Of a DNA stretch of 64,000 nucleotides, positions 43,129 through 50,624 are shown piece by piece. Where the stretch lies: positions 141,295-205,294 of the forward strand of contig CAJYPK010000019.1 of the NCBI GenBank assembly GCA_913776615.1, given 5' to 3'. The stretch is from an uncultured Hymenobacter sp. Lineage in GTDB: Bacteria > Bacteroidota > Bacteroidia > Cytophagales > Hymenobacteraceae. The first letter of the stretch is position 1, and each line of letters starts with the position of its first letter. The position numbers were made by a program, and so were the translations under genes. The notes beneath the pieces are model-generated. The model searched no databases, was not told the origin of the DNA, and saw only the letters and a program-made list of their open reading frames with translations.

Positions 43129-43641
43129 ATGAAGCCGCGCCCCGTCAAACGCCTGCTTGGTCGCCGCGAACTGATTGACTTGCCTGCCCTGGGTCTGCGG
43201 GGCGTGGTGGCCAAAGTGGATACCGGGGCCTACACCAGCGCTATCCACTGCGCCGACCTGCACCTCGAAGCCGACCCGGCCACCGGCGAGCCCGTGCTGC
43301 ACGTGCGCCTGCTCGACCCCGAGCACCCCGCCACCGACGGCCAGCCGCTGGCCTTTCGCGAGTTTGCCCAGCGGCACATCCGCTCCTCCAATGGCGAGGT
43401 GCAAGCTCGCTACGTTATTCGCACCGTGGTGCGGCTCTATGGCGAAGACTTCAGCACCGAGTTCTCGCTGGCCGACCGCTCCGACCTCAAACACCCCGTA
43501 CTGCTGGGGCGCTCGTTGCTGCGGCAGGGCCGCTTCGTGGTCGATGTGGCGCAGCGCGAGCTATCGTATAAGGCTGAGCGCCGGGCTGCTGCGCAAGCAT
43601 CTCACCCCATTGCTGCGGCCGATGGGCCAGTTCGGACGTAG
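43129..43641 (+). CDS. rimB: Retropepsin-like ATP-dependent zinc protease (RimB-like)
   Basis: The 170-residue product has the family core KRLLGRRELIDLPALGL, AKVDTGAYTSAIHC (aspartyl protease-type DTGA), SLADRSDLKHPVLLGRSLLR and FVVDVAQR. It is annotated broadly as a putative ATP-dependent zinc protease; in Pseudomonas a related gene, rimB, lies beside rimK and its product acts on glutamylated ribosomal protein S6. Here rimK follows 122 nt downstream, which supports this link. The C-terminal 25 residues look disordered. Confidence 0.82.
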   Translation: MKPRPVKRLLGRRELIDLPALGLRGVVAKVDTGAYTSAIHCADLHLEADPATGEPVLHVRLLDPEHPATDGQPLAFREFAQRHIRSSNGEVQARYVIRTVVRLYGEDFSTEFSLADRSDLKHPVLLGRSLLRQGRFVVDVAQRELSYKAERRAAAQASHPIAAADGPVRT

Positions 43642-43763
43642 CTTGGTGGTAGAATTCGGAAAAAATCAAATTTCGACACGCTGAATAGTGCTGGTCTTGG
43701 GTAGGCTCACCGGCCTCGCCCCGTCCGCGCTGGCTCATCCGGGCCGCTGCCTTCCCCAACGTT

Positions 43764-44708
43764 ATGAAACTGGCTATTCTTTCGCGCGAGCCGCAGTCGT
43801 ACTCCACCAAACGGCTAGTCGCGGCGGCAGTCGAGCGCGGCCACGAGGCGCAGGTGCTCGACCACCTGCGCTGCAACCTGGTGCTGGAAAAGGGCCAGCC
43901 CAGCATCCTCTACCGGGGGCAGTTGCTGGAGCGCCCCGACGCCATTATTCCGCGCATCGGGGCCTCGGTCACGTTTTACGGCACGGCCGTGGTGCGGCAG
44001 TTCGAGATGATGAAAGTGCGCACGGCCGTGGACAGCCAGGCCATCGTGCGCTCGCGCGACAAGCTCCGCTCGATGCAAATCCTGAGCCGCGCCGGCGTGG
44101 GGATGCCCAAAACGGCCTTCACCAACGACACCGACGAGTTGCCCGCCCTCATCGAGCACGTGGGCGGCGCGCCCGTCATCATCAAGCTCCTCGAAGGCAC
44201 CCAGGGCCTGGGCGTGGTACTGGCCGAGAGCGCTAAGGCCGCCCAGTCGGTTATCGAGGCATTTCACAACCTCAAGGCCCGCATCCTGGTGCAGGAATTT
44301 ATCGGCGAGGCCAAGGGGGCGGACGTGCGCGCCTTCGTCGTCGATGGCGAGGTGGTAGGCGCCATGCGCCGCCAGGGTAAGGAGGGCGAGTTCCGGTCCA
44401 ACCTGCACCGGGGCGGCACCGGTACGCTCGTCAAGCTCAGCCGGGCCGAGAAGGCGGCGGCTTTGCTGGCCACCAAGGCCCTGGGCCTGGGCGTGGCGGG
44501 GGTCGACATGCTGCAAAGCAAGCGCGGTCCGCTGGTGTTGGAAGTCAATTCCTCGCCCGGCCTCGAAGGCATTGAGAAAGCAACCGGCCTCGACATTGCC
44601 GGCCGCATCATCGACTACACCGCCGCCCTCACCCTGCGCAAGCGCGGCGGCAAGACCAAGCCCAAGCGGAAAAAAGTCACGCCCGAAGCGCCCGCCGAGG
44701 AGGCGTAG
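43764..44708 (+). CDS. rimK: RimK family alpha-L-glutamate ligase
   Basis: The 314-residue ATP-grasp protein has an N-terminal RimK preATP-grasp region ([21 protein letters not shown]), ATP-binding [43 protein letters not shown] and metal-binding [15 protein letters not shown]. coli RimK adds glutamates to the C-terminus of ribosomal protein S6. The last 28 residues are lysine-rich and disordered. It lies between a RimB-like protease and an aspartoacylase-like gene, an arrangement recurring in other bacteria. Confidence 0.93.
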   Translation: MKLAILSREPQSYSTKRLVAAAVERGHEAQVLDHLRCNLVLEKGQPSILYRGQLLERPDAIIPRIGASVTFYGTAVVRQFEMMKVRTAVDSQAIVRSRDKLRSMQILSRAGVGMPKTAFTNDTDELPALIEHVGGAPVIIKLLEGTQGLGVVLAESAKAAQSVIEAFHNLKARILVQEFIGEAKGADVRAFVVDGEVVGAMRRQGKEGEFRSNLHRGGTGTLVKLSRAEKAAALLATKALGLGVAGVDMLQSKRGPLVLEVNSSPGLEGIEKATGLDIAGRIIDYTAALTLRKRGGKTKPKRKKVTPEAPAEEA

Positions 44709-44811
44709 TCGTCGCCCGCGTCAGTTCCGGCAGGGTTCTTGAACAGTGCCGAGCTTACTTTGTGGTACTTACTCTGGTCAGTTGGGCGGGCGGCGCAGCG
44801 GGCTTTCGGCA

Positions 44812-45768
44812 ATGGCAATCGACAACTCCTTAGAATTGAATGGGCTGCGGATTCAGCCCGGCGAACGCGTGCTTACGCGGCTGGTAATTTCGCGGCTGCC
44901 CTCGGGTACGGTAATCGACGTACCAGTGCACGTAATCCGCTCGGCCGAGCCCGGCCCGGTGCTGCTGCTGATGGCGGGCATGCACGGCGACGAGGTAAAC
45001 GGGATAGAGACTATTCGCCGGCTCATTCGCCGCGATTTGCTCCAGCCCACCCACGGTACCATCATCGCCATTCCCATTCTAAACATCTACGGCTTTCTCA
45101 ATTTCAGCCGCGAGGTGCCCGATGGTAAGGATGTCAACCGCTCATTTCCGGGCCATCCGCGCGGCTCGCTGGCCAGCCGGGTAGCCCACCGTTTCATGCG
45201 CGAGATCATGCCGCTGGTCGACTACGGTATTGATTTTCACACCGGCGGCGCGGCGCGGGCCAATCATCCGCAGCTGCGCTGCGTGCTGGGTGAGGACCCC
45301 GCCACCGACGCCCTGGCCGCCGCTTTTTGCGCCCCCTTCACGCTGCACGCCCGGCTGCGCACCGGTTCGCTGCGCGCTACGGCCCACGCGCTGGGCAAGC
45401 CCATCATCGTGTACGAGACCGGCGAGAGCCTGCGCTTCGACGAGTTGGGAATCGAAGAAGCCATTGCGGGTACGCTACGGGTGCTGCACCACCTGGGCAT
45501 GGGGGCCGAAGGTCCGCTGCCGGCGCACCCCAACGTGGTGTGCGGCCGCCACCGCTGGATGCGAGCGCGCTACGCCGGCTTGTTTCGGGCGCACGTAAAG
45601 CTGGGTGACTACGTCGAGAAAGGCCAGATTTTTGGCTCCATCGCCGACCCCTACGGCGAGCAGGCTGTGCGCCTGGAGTCTACCCTGGGGGGCTACGTTA
45701 TTGGGCTCAACCACATGCCCGTGGTAAACCAAGGCGACGCGCTGCTACACGTGGCTGTGCCGGTGTAG
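44812..45768 (+). CDS. Succinylglutamate desuccinylase/aspartoacylase family protein
   Basis: From ATG 44812 the 318-residue protein has zinc-carboxypeptidase motifs: MAGMHGDEVNGIETI (zinc His and Glu), DVNRSFPG, DYGIDFHTGGAARANHP (zinc His) and a glutamate in VYETGESLRF. A C-terminal lipoyl-like beta domain (FRAHVKLGDYVEKGQIFGSIADPYG) is usual in this family. It likely hydrolyses an N-acyl or isopeptide bond. Its position after rimK suggests a role in glutamylation turnover, which is inference. Confidence 0.87.
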   Translation: MAIDNSLELNGLRIQPGERVLTRLVISRLPSGTVIDVPVHVIRSAEPGPVLLLMAGMHGDEVNGIETIRRLIRRDLLQPTHGTIIAIPILNIYGFLNFSREVPDGKDVNRSFPGHPRGSLASRVAHRFMREIMPLVDYGIDFHTGGAARANHPQLRCVLGEDPATDALAAAFCAPFTLHARLRTGSLRATAHALGKPIIVYETGESLRFDELGIEEAIAGTLRVLHHLGMGAEGPLPAHPNVVCGRHRWMRARYAGLFRAHVKLGDYVEKGQIFGSIADPYGEQAVRLESTLGGYVIGLNHMPVVNQGDALLHVAVPV

Positions 45769-45860
45769 TTTATGGGTAATGGGTAATATTATAGATGGTG
45801 CTACCCATTACCCATTACCTATTACCCATTACCTACTGCCCCCTCACCTCATTACCCATG
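45768..45860. repeat. ATTACCC short-repeat hairpin
   Basis: Left, TTATGGGTAATGGGTAATA; right, repeated ACCCATTACC units (45801-45860). The sides are complementary, as in the other short repeat clusters. It starts at the stop codon of the preceding gene. Confidence 0.65.
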
Positions 45861-45868
45861 CTCCGCTC

Positions 45869-45876
45869 TACCTTTG
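45869..45876 (+). promoter_or_regulatory. -7 box TACCTTTG immediately before the OmpH gene
   Basis: Perfect -7 element with only CGAGC before ATG 45882, predicting a leaderless or near-leaderless transcript. Confidence 0.65.
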
Positions 45877-45881
45877 CGAGC

Positions 45882-46568
45882 ATGAAAAATCCTGCCCAAC
45901 TAGTTTTTAATGCCGTGCTGCTGATTGCCGTAGCCGTGCTGTATTTTCTGCATTTCAACCAGCGGCCTGCCGCCAAGGCAGTACCGGCAGCGGTAGCTAC
46001 TACCGAAGAAACAACTCCCGCCGACACCACGGCCAGCGCGCCCGCCACCGAGGAAGCCCCGGCCGAAACGCCCGCCGTCGCTGAGGTGCCCGCTGGCCCG
46101 GCGCCCGCCGCCGGCGCCATTGTGTACGTGGAGTCGGCCAAGCTGCTCGATGGCTACCAAGGTATGAAGGATGCCCGCCGCTCATTTGAGGCCAAGGCCA
46201 AAGGCTGGGAGCGCCAGAACCAGGCCCTCGTAAGCAGCTTCCGTAACGCCGTGGAGCAATACCAGAAAACGGCCGCTGGCCTCACGCCCGAGCAGCGTGC
46301 CGCTGCCGAGCAGCAGCTTCAGCAAAAGCAGCAGCAGGGAGCCGTAGAGCAGCAAAAAATTCAGGCTCAGGCTCAGGAAGCCGAGGGCAAGCTGACCCAG
46401 ACGGTGCTCGAAAGCGTGAATAAAAAAGTAGAAGCCTATGGTAAAGCCCACGGCTACAAGATGATCCTCATTGCCGCGCCCAGCGGTACCATCGCCTACG
46501 GCGAAAAAGCGCTGGACGTAACCACGCCCGTACTGGCCTACCTCAACAGCGAATACCGCAAGAAATAA
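45882..46568 (+). CDS. OmpH/Skp family periplasmic chaperone-like protein
   Basis: The 228-residue protein has an N-terminal membrane segment (AQLVFNAVLLIAVAVLYFLHF) that may anchor it, an alanine/threonine/proline-rich linker (about 28-75), then the OmpH core: IVYVESAKLLDGYQGMKDARRSFEAKAKGW, a long coiled coil rich in Gln and Ala, and a C-terminal ILIAAPSGTIAYGEKALDVTTPVLAYLN. Skp-type proteins bind unfolded outer-membrane proteins. Start 45882 is chosen because the promoter lies just before it, which rules out upstream in-frame ATG codons. Confidence 0.87.
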   Translation: MKNPAQLVFNAVLLIAVAVLYFLHFNQRPAAKAVPAAVATTEETTPADTTASAPATEEAPAETPAVAEVPAGPAPAAGAIVYVESAKLLDGYQGMKDARRSFEAKAKGWERQNQALVSSFRNAVEQYQKTAAGLTPEQRAAAEQQLQQKQQQGAVEQQKIQAQAQEAEGKLTQTVLESVNKKVEAYGKAHGYKMILIAAPSGTIAYGEKALDVTTPVLAYLNSEYRKK

Positions 46569-46641
46569 GCTGCCGGAGCTAAAGCCCCGTCCGAATTAAT
46601 GGTAGTGTCTAGGGGAAAAGCTGCCTAGCACATAGTTTAAA

Positions 46642-46740
46642 AAACGCCCGTCATGCTGAGCTTGCGAAGCATCTTATTACGTTAGACTGATTTGTCCAAA
46701 CGTGATGAGATACTTCGCAAGCCCAGCATGACGGGCGTTT
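46642..46740. repeat. GTCATGCTGAGC-type long palindrome
   Basis: AAACGCCCGTCATGCTGAGC begins the left arm; the right arm ends in AGCATGACGGGCGTTT. Arms of about 40 nt are imperfectly paired. Same core as 8671 and 30089. Confidence 0.75.
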
Positions 46741-46820
46741 GTGTGATGATGAGTCGCCCGCTTCTCAAGCCGCAGAACGGGCATTTTTTACCGTGACCCG
46801 CTGTGTAGTAGGCGAGTAAC

Positions 46821-47825
46821 TCAAATGCCCAGCACCACTTTGCCCAATTGCTGGCCAGCTTCGAGGTAGCGCAGGGCGGCCTCGCCCTCGGCCAGCGGAA
46901 ATACCTTATCTACTATCGGTACCAAGTGGCGTTCGTTGACGAACGCCAGCATGGCGTCGAAATCGCGGGGGGAGCCCATTGACGAGCCCAAGATGCTGAG
47001 CTGCTTCCAAAAAACTTTTGCGGCGGGCAACTGCGGGATATTGCCCAGCGTTGCGCCGTAAAAAACGATGCGCCCGCCCGGGGCTGCCGCGTCGAGCAGC
47101 GCGCCGAAAGCCTCACCCGCCGCGCTGTCGATGACGACGTCGAAATTGCCGCCGGCCTGCTGCGTGAGCGTGCGCGCCCAGTTTGGTGTGCGGTAACTGA
47201 TGCCGCCGCGCAGGCCCAGCGGGAGCGCCAGGGCGCGCGCCAACTTGTCGTCCTCGCCCGAAGTCACCCAAACCTCGGCCCCGTGGGCGGCGCACAATTG
47301 CGCGGCGACGAGCGCCACCCCCCCGCCCACGCCGGTCACCAGCACCCGCTCGCCGGGCTGCACCCGCGCCCGCTCGAAGGCGGCGCGGTAGGCCGTGAGG
47401 CCAGCCAGGGGCAGGGCGGCGGCCTGCTCCGGGCTCAGGTGCGCGGGGCGCGGCCGCACGTACTCGGCCGCCACGCTGATGTACTCGGCAAAGGTGCCGG
47501 GATCGGGCATGCCCAGCACCCGAAACTCGGGGCCTTGCGCGTGCTCGGCGGTGCCCCACGCTACCCCGGGATAAATAATAACTTCTTGACCTACTTGCCA
47601 ACCGCTAACGTTGGCCCCCAGGGCGGCAATCTCGCCGCTGCCGTCGGCCCCGAGCGTGCAGGGGAGTTTGATACCGGCGTACTGCCCTTTCTGAATCCAG
47701 ACATCGCGGTGGTTGAGCGCGGCGGCGCGGAGCTTAATCAGCACCTCGCCGGGGGCGGGCTGGGGCGTGGTAATTTCGCGCAGTACGGCGGTCTGGTGCG
47801 GGGCATCGAGTTGGAGAGCAAGCAT
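46821..47825 (-). CDS. Zinc-free medium-chain dehydrogenase (quinone oxidoreductase-like)
   Basis: The 334-residue MDR protein has GEVLIKLRAAALNHRDVWIQKG, LGADGSGEIAALG, the nucleotide-binding VTGVGGGVALVAAQL and IDSAAGEAFGALLDAAAPGGRIVFYG. It lacks the structural-zinc cysteine lobe, so quinone or enone reduction with NAD(P)H is more likely than alcohol oxidation. ATG 47825 is preferred over an upstream start at 47852. The gene is convergent with OmpH across a palindromic repeat. Confidence 0.85.
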   Translation of the reverse strand: MLALQLDAPHQTAVLREITTPQPAPGEVLIKLRAAALNHRDVWIQKGQYAGIKLPCTLGADGSGEIAALGANVSGWQVGQEVIIYPGVAWGTAEHAQGPEFRVLGMPDPGTFAEYISVAAEYVRPRPAHLSPEQAAALPLAGLTAYRAAFERARVQPGERVLVTGVGGGVALVAAQLCAAHGAEVWVTSGEDDKLARALALPLGLRGGISYRTPNWARTLTQQAGGNFDVVIDSAAGEAFGALLDAAAPGGRIVFYGATLGNIPQLPAAKVFWKQLSILGSSMGSPRDFDAMLAFVNERHLVPIVDKVFPLAEGEAALRYLEAGQQLGKVVLGI

Positions 47826-47921
47826 GGAAAAGGGGGTGGGGAGTGAAGGCAAACGAGGGCAGGCACCTGGCGGGCGCGGCCGCCCCCGGCCGCGCTCAAT
47901 ACCCGTCAGCCGCCCGATTGT

Positions 47922-48770
47922 TTACGCCGCCCGGCGCATTGTCCACTGGATGGGCAGGGCCACCAGCAGCCCCATCAGCAGGCCCCCGACGTGCGCGATA
48001 TTATCGATGTTGCCCGTGAGCCCCGATAGTAGATTGCTGAGTACCAGGTAGCCGACCAGGCCCAGCATCCCGCGGCGGTCCCATTTATCGAGCACTATTT
48101 TTTTGCTGATTAACAGCGTAAGCAGTAGCCCGTACAACCCAAAAATGGCCCCGCTGGCCCCCGTCGAGTTGATGCCGCTGCTGTGGTACCAGAGCGTAGC
48201 GATGGAGGCTGCCACGCCGCTTGTGAGGTAGGCGACCAGCAGCCGGATTCCACCCGTACGGGCTTCCAGCAGCACGCCCAGCAGCCAGAGGCTGGCCATG
48301 TTGAGGAGTAAATGCGTGACCCCCGCGTGCACAAACAGGCTCGTTACCAAGCGCCAGGGCTGGCCATGCCACGTCAGGCTCGACACGTTGGAGCCCCAGT
48401 GCACCAACTCACGGCCGGTGGGCGCGGTGGCCGAGATGCCGCTCAGCGTCATGGCCAGCCACACCAGTAGGTTGAGGTCGATAAGCAGCGGCACGGCCCA
48501 GTATTGCCGGGTGGGCCAGAACAAGCCCCGTAGCATCGACCGCAGTAGCTGGCCCCAGGTTTCTTCGGCGGGCTCGTCGGCCTCGGGCAGGGCGGGTGGG
48601 GGAGGGGATACCGGCGCCTCGGGCACCAGCCCCCGGCGCTGGAGCTCGGCCACGGCGGCCGCCCCCACGGCGGGCGGGTAGCGGCTGGCGTGGCGCGCCA
48701 GGTAAAGTAGCTCGGCATCGGGCCGCTGGGCAAAATGCGCAGCCGCCGCCTCGGGAGTGGAAATATCCAT
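47922..48770 (-). CDS. Rhomboid family intramembrane serine protease
   Basis: The 282-residue protein has six or seven transmembrane segments with SLFVHAGVTHLLLNMASLWLLG, catalytic Ser in STGASGAIFGLYGL, and His in NIDNIAHVGGLLMG. The first 45 residues form a soluble module (DAELLYLARHASRYPPAV to AELQRRGLVP) that is repeated in the next gene. It probably cleaves transmembrane substrates in the inner membrane. The ATG at 48770 is used; GTG 48776 would add two residues. Confidence 0.93.
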   Translation of the reverse strand: MDISTPEAAAAHFAQRPDAELLYLARHASRYPPAVGAAAVAELQRRGLVPEAPVSPPPPALPEADEPAEETWGQLLRSMLRGLFWPTRQYWAVPLLIDLNLLVWLAMTLSGISATAPTGRELVHWGSNVSSLTWHGQPWRLVTSLFVHAGVTHLLLNMASLWLLGVLLEARTGGIRLLVAYLTSGVAASIATLWYHSSGINSTGASGAIFGLYGLLLTLLISKKIVLDKWDRRGMLGLVGYLVLSNLLSGLTGNIDNIAHVGGLLMGLLVALPIQWTMRRAA

Positions 48771-48852
48771 AACCACTCCTAAACCACGAGCGGGGCTCGC
48801 TGGGTTTCGGTCTTGGCTGCGACTAGGCGTTCAGAACGGGAACGCCGAAAGG

Positions 48853-49668
48853 TTAGGGCTTGAATTTTAAGACGGTAACGCGGTAGCGCTTGCCCGTGAC
48901 GGGCGAGATTGGCCGCAGGTCGGCCAGCCAGTCCTGCACTTCGGTGTCGCGGGCCACCATTTCTTTGTCCGTCAGGAAAGACTTGTCGGCCAGCATATCG
49001 GGCAGATTGTGTAGTATATGCTGCTGACTGCTCGCTATTTGGCCCATGCGCTCGTACTGCGCTTGCATAGTAGGCCCCAGGCGGTAGCTGTACACGGCGG
49101 CCTTGTTCCAATCGCGCCAGGTTTCGCGGGTCAGCAGTGCCTGCTCGGCAAAGACGGGGCTGGCCTGGCCCGCGTACGCCTGCGCGGTCAGAAACTCGGT
49201 CTGCGTTTCGGCGGTCCAGAAGCGGCGGGTCAGGCCCTTAAACTGGCGCAGTGTCTGGGGTGCCTGTTTTTCGGCGGCTGGTACGCGGGCTAGCTGGGCG
49301 TCCACTATCTTATCGATGTCGAAAGTGGGCAGGGCATGGCTGGCCACGGTTTCCAAGGTCGGGGCTGGTTTGGGAGCGGGAGCAGCAGGGGGTGGGGTAG
49401 TAGGCCGGTTGGCCCAGACCAGTGCGCCAATCACGACGGCCAGCCCCACTGCCCCCAGCACTAAGGGGCGCCTGGAAGTGGTAGGGGCCTCGTCGAAGGC
49501 ATCGGCTTGGTCGATGTCCGCCGCGTAGGCAGCCAAGCGCACCCCCCGGCGACGCAGTTCCTGCCGAGCGGCACTAACTAAGTCGTAGTGATAGTAGCTG
49601 GGGTTCTCAACGAAAAATTGCAGCTCCGCATCGGTTTTGGTACGCAGTACGTCGGTGGTAGTGAACAT
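48853..49668 (-). CDS. Single-pass membrane protein sharing an N-terminal module with the rhomboid
   Basis: The 271-residue protein starts MFTTTDVLRTKTDAELQFFV and has the module DAELQFFVENPSYYHYDLVSAARQELRRRGVRL (about 13-45), matched in the adjacent rhomboid. A transmembrane segment (LVLGAVGLAVVIGALVW, about 70-86) is followed by a proline/alanine linker and a periplasmic helical domain ending KRYRVTVLKFKP. No catalytic motif. Gene order and shared module suggest the two proteins meet in the membrane; this is inference. Confidence 0.65.
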   Translation of the reverse strand: MFTTTDVLRTKTDAELQFFVENPSYYHYDLVSAARQELRRRGVRLAAYAADIDQADAFDEAPTTSRRPLVLGAVGLAVVIGALVWANRPTTPPPAAPAPKPAPTLETVASHALPTFDIDKIVDAQLARVPAAEKQAPQTLRQFKGLTRRFWTAETQTEFLTAQAYAGQASPVFAEQALLTRETWRDWNKAAVYSYRLGPTMQAQYERMGQIASSQQHILHNLPDMLADKSFLTDKEMVARDTEVQDWLADLRPISPVTGKRYRVTVLKFKP

Positions 49669-49795
49669 CGCGGAGAAAATTAGAGTGGGCCGGCTCGCCA
49701 ATCAAGTCCGTAAATATGGCGGCAAACCGGCGTAAAACCCCGCAAACCAGCCGCGCCGGGCTGCGTACAGTACCCAAATCCTTTTCCCTCCGACC

Positions 49796-50095
49796 ATGTC
49801 AACCACTCGCCCCGAAAAAGACCAGGCTACCCAGCCCGTGCAGTCCGACGCCTACCAGCCCATTGGTCGCCAGGAAGCCCCCACTAATCCCGACGCGCTC
49901 TACGGCGGCAACGCCGATGACAATTCGGGTAGCGGCGGCAACGCCCACCCCAGCGCCAGCGCCCAGGATAAGAAAGCTGCCAAGCTCGAAACCGACCCCG
50001 CCAACCACCAAGAAGCCGAAGGCGGCGTCACCGGCTCCGGCGTAAGCAGCGGCACTGCCTCCAGCGGCGGCAGCATCGGCAAAGTAACGCTATAA
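49796..50095 (+). CDS. Disordered hydrophilic protein (99 aa)
   Basis: The product has no hydrophobic segment and is rich in Ala, Gly, Ser, Asn, Asp and Pro (QSDAYQPIGRQEAPTNPDAL, NADDNSGSGGNAHPSASAQ, SGTASSGGSIGKV). It is likely intrinsically disordered. It forms a tandem pair with a second protein of exactly the same length. Function unknown; such compositions occur in stress-protective hydrophilins. Confidence 0.6.
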   Translation: MSTTRPEKDQATQPVQSDAYQPIGRQEAPTNPDALYGGNADDNSGSGGNAHPSASAQDKKAAKLETDPANHQEAEGGVTGSGVSSGTASSGGSIGKVTL

Positions 50096-50101
50096 TGAGC
50101 T

Positions 50102-50123
50102 GTGGGATAAGCTTTAGCTTGTC
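50102..50123 (+). repeat. Single REP-like hairpin
   Basis: Head GTGG with stem GATAAGC-TTTA-GCTTGTC. It sits 6 nt after the stop of the first 99-aa gene and separates the two. Confidence 0.6.
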
Positions 50124-50210
50124 CCACGCCATTAAAGCAAGTTGCCCGTTCTCCCTAAGCAGAACAAGCTCCAGCCTACCCACACCACCCAAACAAAGCC
50201 CCTCCCCATC

Positions 50211-50510
50211 ATGGTAACTCCCAACCCCGCCCCCGATTCGGGCCGCCCCTCCGAAATCGAGGAAGGCAAAGATCCCAGCACCGCTGGCCCCGTCACCAAT
50301 CCCGATGCCGACGGTGATCAGTACGCCAGCGGCAACCCCGAAACCGTAACCCAGGAAGATCTGAGCCACAGCGACGGGGCCGGCATCCGGGGCGACTATG
50401 GCGACGCCGAACAGACCAACGGCCTCGAAGGTGGGGATGCTGCGGCCACCGACGCCAGCCCCGACCGCGCCGACCAAAACCCCACCAACGCGCCGCAGCA
50501 AGAGGCGTAG
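50211..50510 (+). CDS. Disordered acidic protein (99 aa)
   Basis: From ATG 50211 the product is rich in Asp, Gly, Pro, Asn and Ala (DPSTAGPVTNPDADGDQYAS, EDLSHSDGAGIRGDYGDAEQ) and strongly acidic, with no hydrophobic core. It follows another 99-residue disordered protein on the same strand. The two are not obviously homologous by eye beyond composition. A strong hairpin follows. Confidence 0.6.
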   Translation: MVTPNPAPDSGRPSEIEEGKDPSTAGPVTNPDADGDQYASGNPETVTQEDLSHSDGAGIRGDYGDAEQTNGLEGGDAAATDASPDRADQNPTNAPQQEA

Positions 50511-50529
50511 GTAGGAAAGGTTATTTATT

Positions 50530-50587
50530 GAAAGTGAAGGAGTAAAAGACTTTGCCAGCGGGGCGAGTCTTTTACTCCTTCACTTTT
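50530..50587. terminator. Long hairpin after the disordered-protein genes
   Basis: Left arm GAAAGTGAAGGAGTAAAAGA and its inverted complement pair over about 21 bp with a 14-nt loop. It resembles the short-repeat hairpins in composition and lies just before the promoter of the next gene. Confidence 0.65.
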
Positions 50588-50611
50588 CACATTTTACCCT
50601 TTTTCCTGCCC

Positions 50612-50619
50612 GTACTTTG
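50612..50619 (+). promoter_or_regulatory. -7-like box before the glycosylhydrolase gene
   Basis: GTACTTTG (near match to TAnnTTTG) is followed by CGGCC and the GTG start at 50625, a spacing that again predicts a leaderless mRNA. Confidence 0.5.
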
Positions 50620-50624
50620 CGGCC

